NCBI GenBank assembly: GCA_035041965.1
Contig: JAPYMA010000057.1
Location: forward strand, 186,001 to 250,000
Source: Anisakis pegreffii
Lineage: Eukaryota; Nematoda; Chromadorea; Rhabditida; Anisakidae
Direction: 5' to 3'
Length of the DNA stretch: 64,000 bases
The position numbers and the translations under genes were made by a program. The notes beneath the pieces are model-generated. The model worked only from the letters and a program-made list of their open reading frames with translations, made no database searches and was not told the origin of the DNA. Positions within the stretch are counted from its first letter, which is position 1, and every line of letters begins with the position of its first letter. Shown in pieces: positions 60,134-64,000 of the stretch.

Positions 60134-61649
60134 TATTTACTAATCGTGCTTTCGTTGTGCTTCGAAAAAATACAAGCTTGTAAGGTGATTCCCTCCAAGA
60201 ATCTGCATTCAAAATGAACGAAGAGTGAGCGACGTAGAAGCTTGCTTAATATTTTGTGCATTTTACAGGGACTACGTTTTCACATCTTTCGTATGAAAGC
60301 GAGATCACTTAGTTTTAGCTATGATTTATTAGATTCCAAGCATTTTTTTTGAGATATGTTTACTGAATGCAATCAAAATACTAAAAAGCAAGTTTGTAGT
60401 GATCGAAAACAAAATAGAAAGATGAATTTAAATAATAGAAGATTATCACGCTCGGTTGACCTATTACGATGTGATCATTAGTGAAACACGTTAATTTTGT
60501 TACTCAAAGGTGACTATTCCCCAAATCAACATCATCTATTTTGATAGCTTTCAACGGAGAATTTTTCCTGATTTAGGCCCATCAGGAAATCATCATTTCG
60601 CAGCGTCCCTCCGACTGAAACCAGCATTCCATTCGTGACAGTATGATTCATCTTGACTGCTTCAAAATCCAGCAAATGTGCTGACTTCAAATCTAACAGC
60701 AAATCAAAGAGCAGTTACGATTCAGAATAACAAAAAAGTGGAAAACAAGTTTTGCCAAGCTGCACTGTTTGATCATCGGATAGATGTTGGATGTAATACA
60801 CGTGAAACGAACATCGACAGGAGAGCATTTGTTAAGCAACAATTCCGCAATCATTCGTTTACTTGATAAAACATAATTCAAATGGATTATCCGAAAAGTT
60901 CTATTGTGCGTTCATTTCGCTTGCTCAAAGTTTCATAAGTTCCATTCGCTAATCGTGAATTAATGAAACATTTAAGAGGGAGGAATGCTGCAAATGTTCG
61001 TAAGATTTTGTATCAAATCAAAGGTTTTGCAGATTGAAATTGAAGAGTGCTGATATATTTATTGACGTTATAAAGCAACAAGGCCATCATAAATCTTCCC
61101 CGATCACTGCCCTCAGCTACATCCAATTGAATCAATATGAAAACAAATGTGATCATTGAACATTATTTTCATCATTTGCTACCTACCCTCTGCCCAGTGC
61201 ATTCATTCATTAATTCAGCCAACATCCACTCTCATATTAACAATCATTTCTACTGGCAATTATCCGTTTGTTGTGTTGTTTCAAATTTCTTTATAATATC
61301 CCGCAACTTTATCGTTCGTTTCATTTCGTATGTGCACTATGAAACCTTTCCATTGCCTTGACAAGTTGATCGAGAACAGTTTCGTTGTTTCATATCGTTG
61401 GTACACGCTTTCTGCATTTACAGCATAAATTTGGCTGTTAATTTCCGAGATTGCCAACTTATTCGGTTGGTTGGGATAATTAAACCTCTTATTTTTAACA
61501 GCCTCCTCAACTTGTTATGTTCTGTTCAGAGTTCATCAAAAACAAACTTGAAGTTGAATATTTTCATTTGAATGTTAATGGATTGAAATGAGTTATTCAT
61601 TAATGAATATCTTAACAATCCAGCGATGACCTAAAAGGTTCTGTTAGAA
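60134..61649. other. Intergenic, no supported gene
   Basis: No gene, RNA or repeat could be supported. Open frames at 60678-60866 and 61137-61361 (plus) lack motifs and splice context. Confidence 0.45.
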
Positions 61650-62512
61650 CATTGGTTCTTAAAGGGGGTGAAATTACCCATTTTGGGTAATTTGGAAGTG
61701 TGGAGGGGTAATGGAGGGGGCCGGGAAATTAGTGTAGTATTTCGTGCAGTTGTTATTTTATGATAGAACGCCACTGTGATGGTGTTTTTTTAACTCGGAT
61801 ATGTAAATGTGGTCAGTCGATGGCAACACTCTTCATTTCCCTATTTTCTGAGTACTATTAGCTCATCCGGGCCGAACAGGGTTTTCCTTTGTTTTAACAG
61901 GATTCGCTCTTATAACTTTCATCATCAAAAGTGTTCTCTTCTGCTAATTTCTCATTCATTTCACTGAATAATTGAATTCAATTTCTCATTCTATCAAATA
62001 CACTCTATAGTTGATCATTTGACTGTAGAACGTTGTTAAGCAATAATATTCCATTGCTGTATTGTTGATTTCGGCTGTCAACACTCGTCAACATATCCAG
62101 TAAATAGTATACGCTACAGGATGAGAAGTTGATTCGGACTGTGAAATGAAATGAAACGGAGTGAATGAGAAAAACTCATCAAGAGAACGATATTCGCATG
62201 TAACAGCTAGAGAGTGAATACAACACGTCTGAAAGGAATAAGAATTCATCTAAATCAGAATCATCACCTAGAACCGATTCATGAAATATAATTCCAAGAA
62301 GGCTCATTGCCGCCGCGTGAAAACTAAACTGAGCGCAATAAAACACCAGAAATTGTACATAACATTGCTAAGAAATTTCCGAACCGGTTTTCCGTTTGCT
62401 TCTGACGTTATACGTAGAAATAGTAAGTTTTTGCATCAGGAGGGAGGGGGGTAACGGCAGCCTGATAGATCGTCAAAAGGGATAATGGAGCACCCAAACG
62501 TGGGAACCACTG
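61650..62512 (+). mobile_element. hAT-type non-autonomous element with perfect 8-bp target-site duplication
   Basis: The left end CATTGGTTCTTAAAGGGGG and the complement of the right end (CAGTGGTTCCCACGTTTGG) form imperfect terminal inverted repeats of the CAGTGGTTC type. Both flanks read TGTTAGAA (61642-61649 and 62513-62520), an exact 8-bp duplication as made by hAT transposases. The 863-bp interior has no transposase frame. Fragments of the same family in the opposite orientation lie at 43221-44553. The G-rich run near 62440-62455 corresponds to the C-rich run near 43280-43310. Confidence 0.88.
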
Positions 62513-62586
62513 TGTTAGAACGTGAAAATTGAAAAGCGATTTCGCAACTCCATGTAATAAGTAACAAGATTACACATTCTTTTAGA

Positions 62587-62667
62587 ATGGGAACAATAAA
62601 AGTATTAATCCCGATTCTTGTGATCTGTTCTCTTCACCTCTCAAACGCCGATACGTGCAGTTGGCAG
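62587..62667 (+). CDS. First exon of a probable secreted protein (signal peptide)
   Basis: This exon encodes MGTIKVLIPILVICSLHL, then SNADTCSWQ: a clear signal peptide with likely cleavage after NA. It is preceded by a good acceptor (CATTCTTTTAG, one base before the ATG), as expected for a trans-spliced start, and ends at CAG|GTTAGT. The next exon is uncertain. One in-phase option is 63340-63396 after a TTGCAG acceptor, giving NCKIIQLGV and a stop after ISLC (45 aa in all). Another lies after the TTTTCAG near 63285. The gene sits 75 bp right of the hAT-type element. Confidence 0.45.
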
Positions 62668-63382
62668 GTTAGTTATCTTAATCAGGCGACTGTTTTCTTT
62701 TACACTCAATGCATTTCATTTCGTAACTATTAAACAATATCCACAATACCCTTCATTTCGTAATTCATAAGACATGAGAAGAATACATAAGAAGAATATA
62801 GATAACCATAAGAACGATACATCAGAAGAATCATAATATAATTCATAAGAATCTATACATAATTCGTTTTGTATCTAATAAGAGAAAAATAACGACAAAA
62901 AAAACAGATATACTAATGTTATTATAAGCTAATATTACTATAGAAAACATGCAAAGGAAAAGAGATGGGCCTTAGCCTTAACCCATAATAAGTCTAGGCC
63001 AAAGTCTTTAAAATCAATAAACACCAGTATTCTTGGTACAAAATTGGAATCTCTGCTTTAGTTAATTGCATTAATTGCGTGTTTCTCACTGACGTTTACG
63101 GTAGTGACGTGTTCGATAGTAGCACTTAAGGAAGTGCCATTCTTTAATAGAGACAAAATGAAATCTATCATATACCGTGAAAGCTCGAATACATCATTCG
63201 CGATGTGTGCGACGTGGAGGCCAGTGATAGGGGAGAAGATTTAAGGGCGAGCATTGAATTGAAACAAGAAGATATGCAGGGTTTTTCAGTGTATTCTTTT
63301 ACTAGATACAAAATGAAATATATTCTTTTTTAATTGCAGAATTGCAAAATTATTCAACTCGGAGTATTAAGGGCAAAAAAAA

Positions 63383-63628
63383 TCAGTCTCTGTTGAGCAA
63401 TAATTGGTGCCTTAGGATTTGTTTGAGTAGAATTTCATGATTACTGTACACTCGGTGTGAGCCACAATGAAATAACATTTCACGTCCAAATTTCAAGTTA
63501 TATGAACCAATTAACGGTAAAGAAGGTTGTTGAGAACTGCTTTTTGATGATGTTGTTTCGAATAAATTAATGCTCCACAATATATTATTACATGTCCTTG
63601 TAGAACTGCAACAAATGGAGTAAGTCAA
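63383..63628 (-). CDS. Possible terminal exon of an unknown minus-strand gene
   Basis: An 81-codon minus-strand frame, with a TTGCAG acceptor just inside it (near 63609), reads like protein: [19 protein letters not shown], then [19 protein letters not shown] and [17 protein letters not shown] before the stop. No upstream exon was recognised before the window edge. It overlaps the alternative second exon proposed for the secreted protein, so at most one of the two is right. Confidence 0.25.
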   Translation of the reverse strand: MTYSICCSSTRTCNNILWSINLFETTSSKSSSQQPSLPLIGSYNLKFGREMLFHCGSHRVYSNHEILLKQILRHQLLLNRD

Positions 63629-64000
63629 AAGAGACCATTAATGTGCATCTCATTTGCCATACTCATGACGACTTGGGTTGGATTAAGAACGTTGATGAGT
63701 ATTATTACGGTGGTACGTTCGTTTTTATCTTATGCAGTGTGCATAATGTACATCCAAACTCTCACCTATAAAAACCTCTTTGAAAACTCTTTGTGTATAG
63801 AAAGGTGAAAACTGAACTGTTCTTTCACGAACTGGTAACCTCTGGTAATCACCAGAACAAGACGTTCACAGCTTCACATTTTTGAATTTTCTGTGAAAGC
63901 CCTCGAAAGTTTTTTGAAGTGCGATTGTGCTAAAGTGCAGAATTCTAATTGTAAAAGACCTCTGAAAATTCCTTCCATGCCTTGCAATCAAAAAATTTCC

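Overview
The window looks like a piece of an AT-rich nematode genome. The evidence is two-fold: genes broken into many short exons with GT-AG introns and T-rich TTTCAG-like acceptors, and an innexin with the nematode/invertebrate gap-junction layout. The species cannot be named from the sequence; no bacterial, viral or organellar block was seen. I rebuilt exons by hand by following reading frame and splice phase across introns. Six genes close in frame from start to stop this way.

Layout. (1) 337-3195 (+): pyrroline-5-carboxylate reductase, 5 exons. (2) 3.2-10.7 kb: mostly non-coding, with a hAT-type MITE (6333-6607), a GC-rich palindromic patch and a doubtful minus-strand coding-like block. 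(3) 10767-14546 (+): innexin, 9 exons, 451 aa. (4) 16630-26182 (-): AK5-like adenylate kinase, 20 exons, about 961 aa, with an N-terminal RIIa-like docking segment, two kinase domains and a very long disordered linker. (5) 31889-35686 (-): TPD52-family coiled-coil protein. (6) 35.7-47.8 kb: gene-poor, with a TAA/AAT microsatellite, a rearranged hAT-related repeat, a decayed coding-like ORF and a small two-exon secreted peptide. (7) 47.8-49.2 kb: a frameshifted Merlin/ISXO2-like transposase relic followed by degenerate repeats. (8) 49472-50668 (+): IMPACT homologue (RWD plus UPF0029). (9) 52547-60080 (+): a five-exon, 283-aa protein with a C-terminal C2C2 (FCS-type-like) zinc finger that I could not assign to a named family. 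Its third intron holds a 30-bp minisatellite of about 35 units. (10) 60.1-64 kb: a hAT-type MITE with a perfect 8-bp target-site duplication, then a signal-peptide exon whose partner exons are unclear.

The genes are ordinary housekeeping or signalling genes (proline synthesis, gap junctions, nucleotide balance, membrane traffic, translational control) and do not form one pathway. The most distinctive items are the intronic minisatellite with higher-order structure and its apparent relation to a dispersed palindromic element, the unassigned zinc-finger gene, the AK5-like protein with two non-canonical P-loops, and the small secreted peptide genes. I did not find a convincing new multi-gene system.
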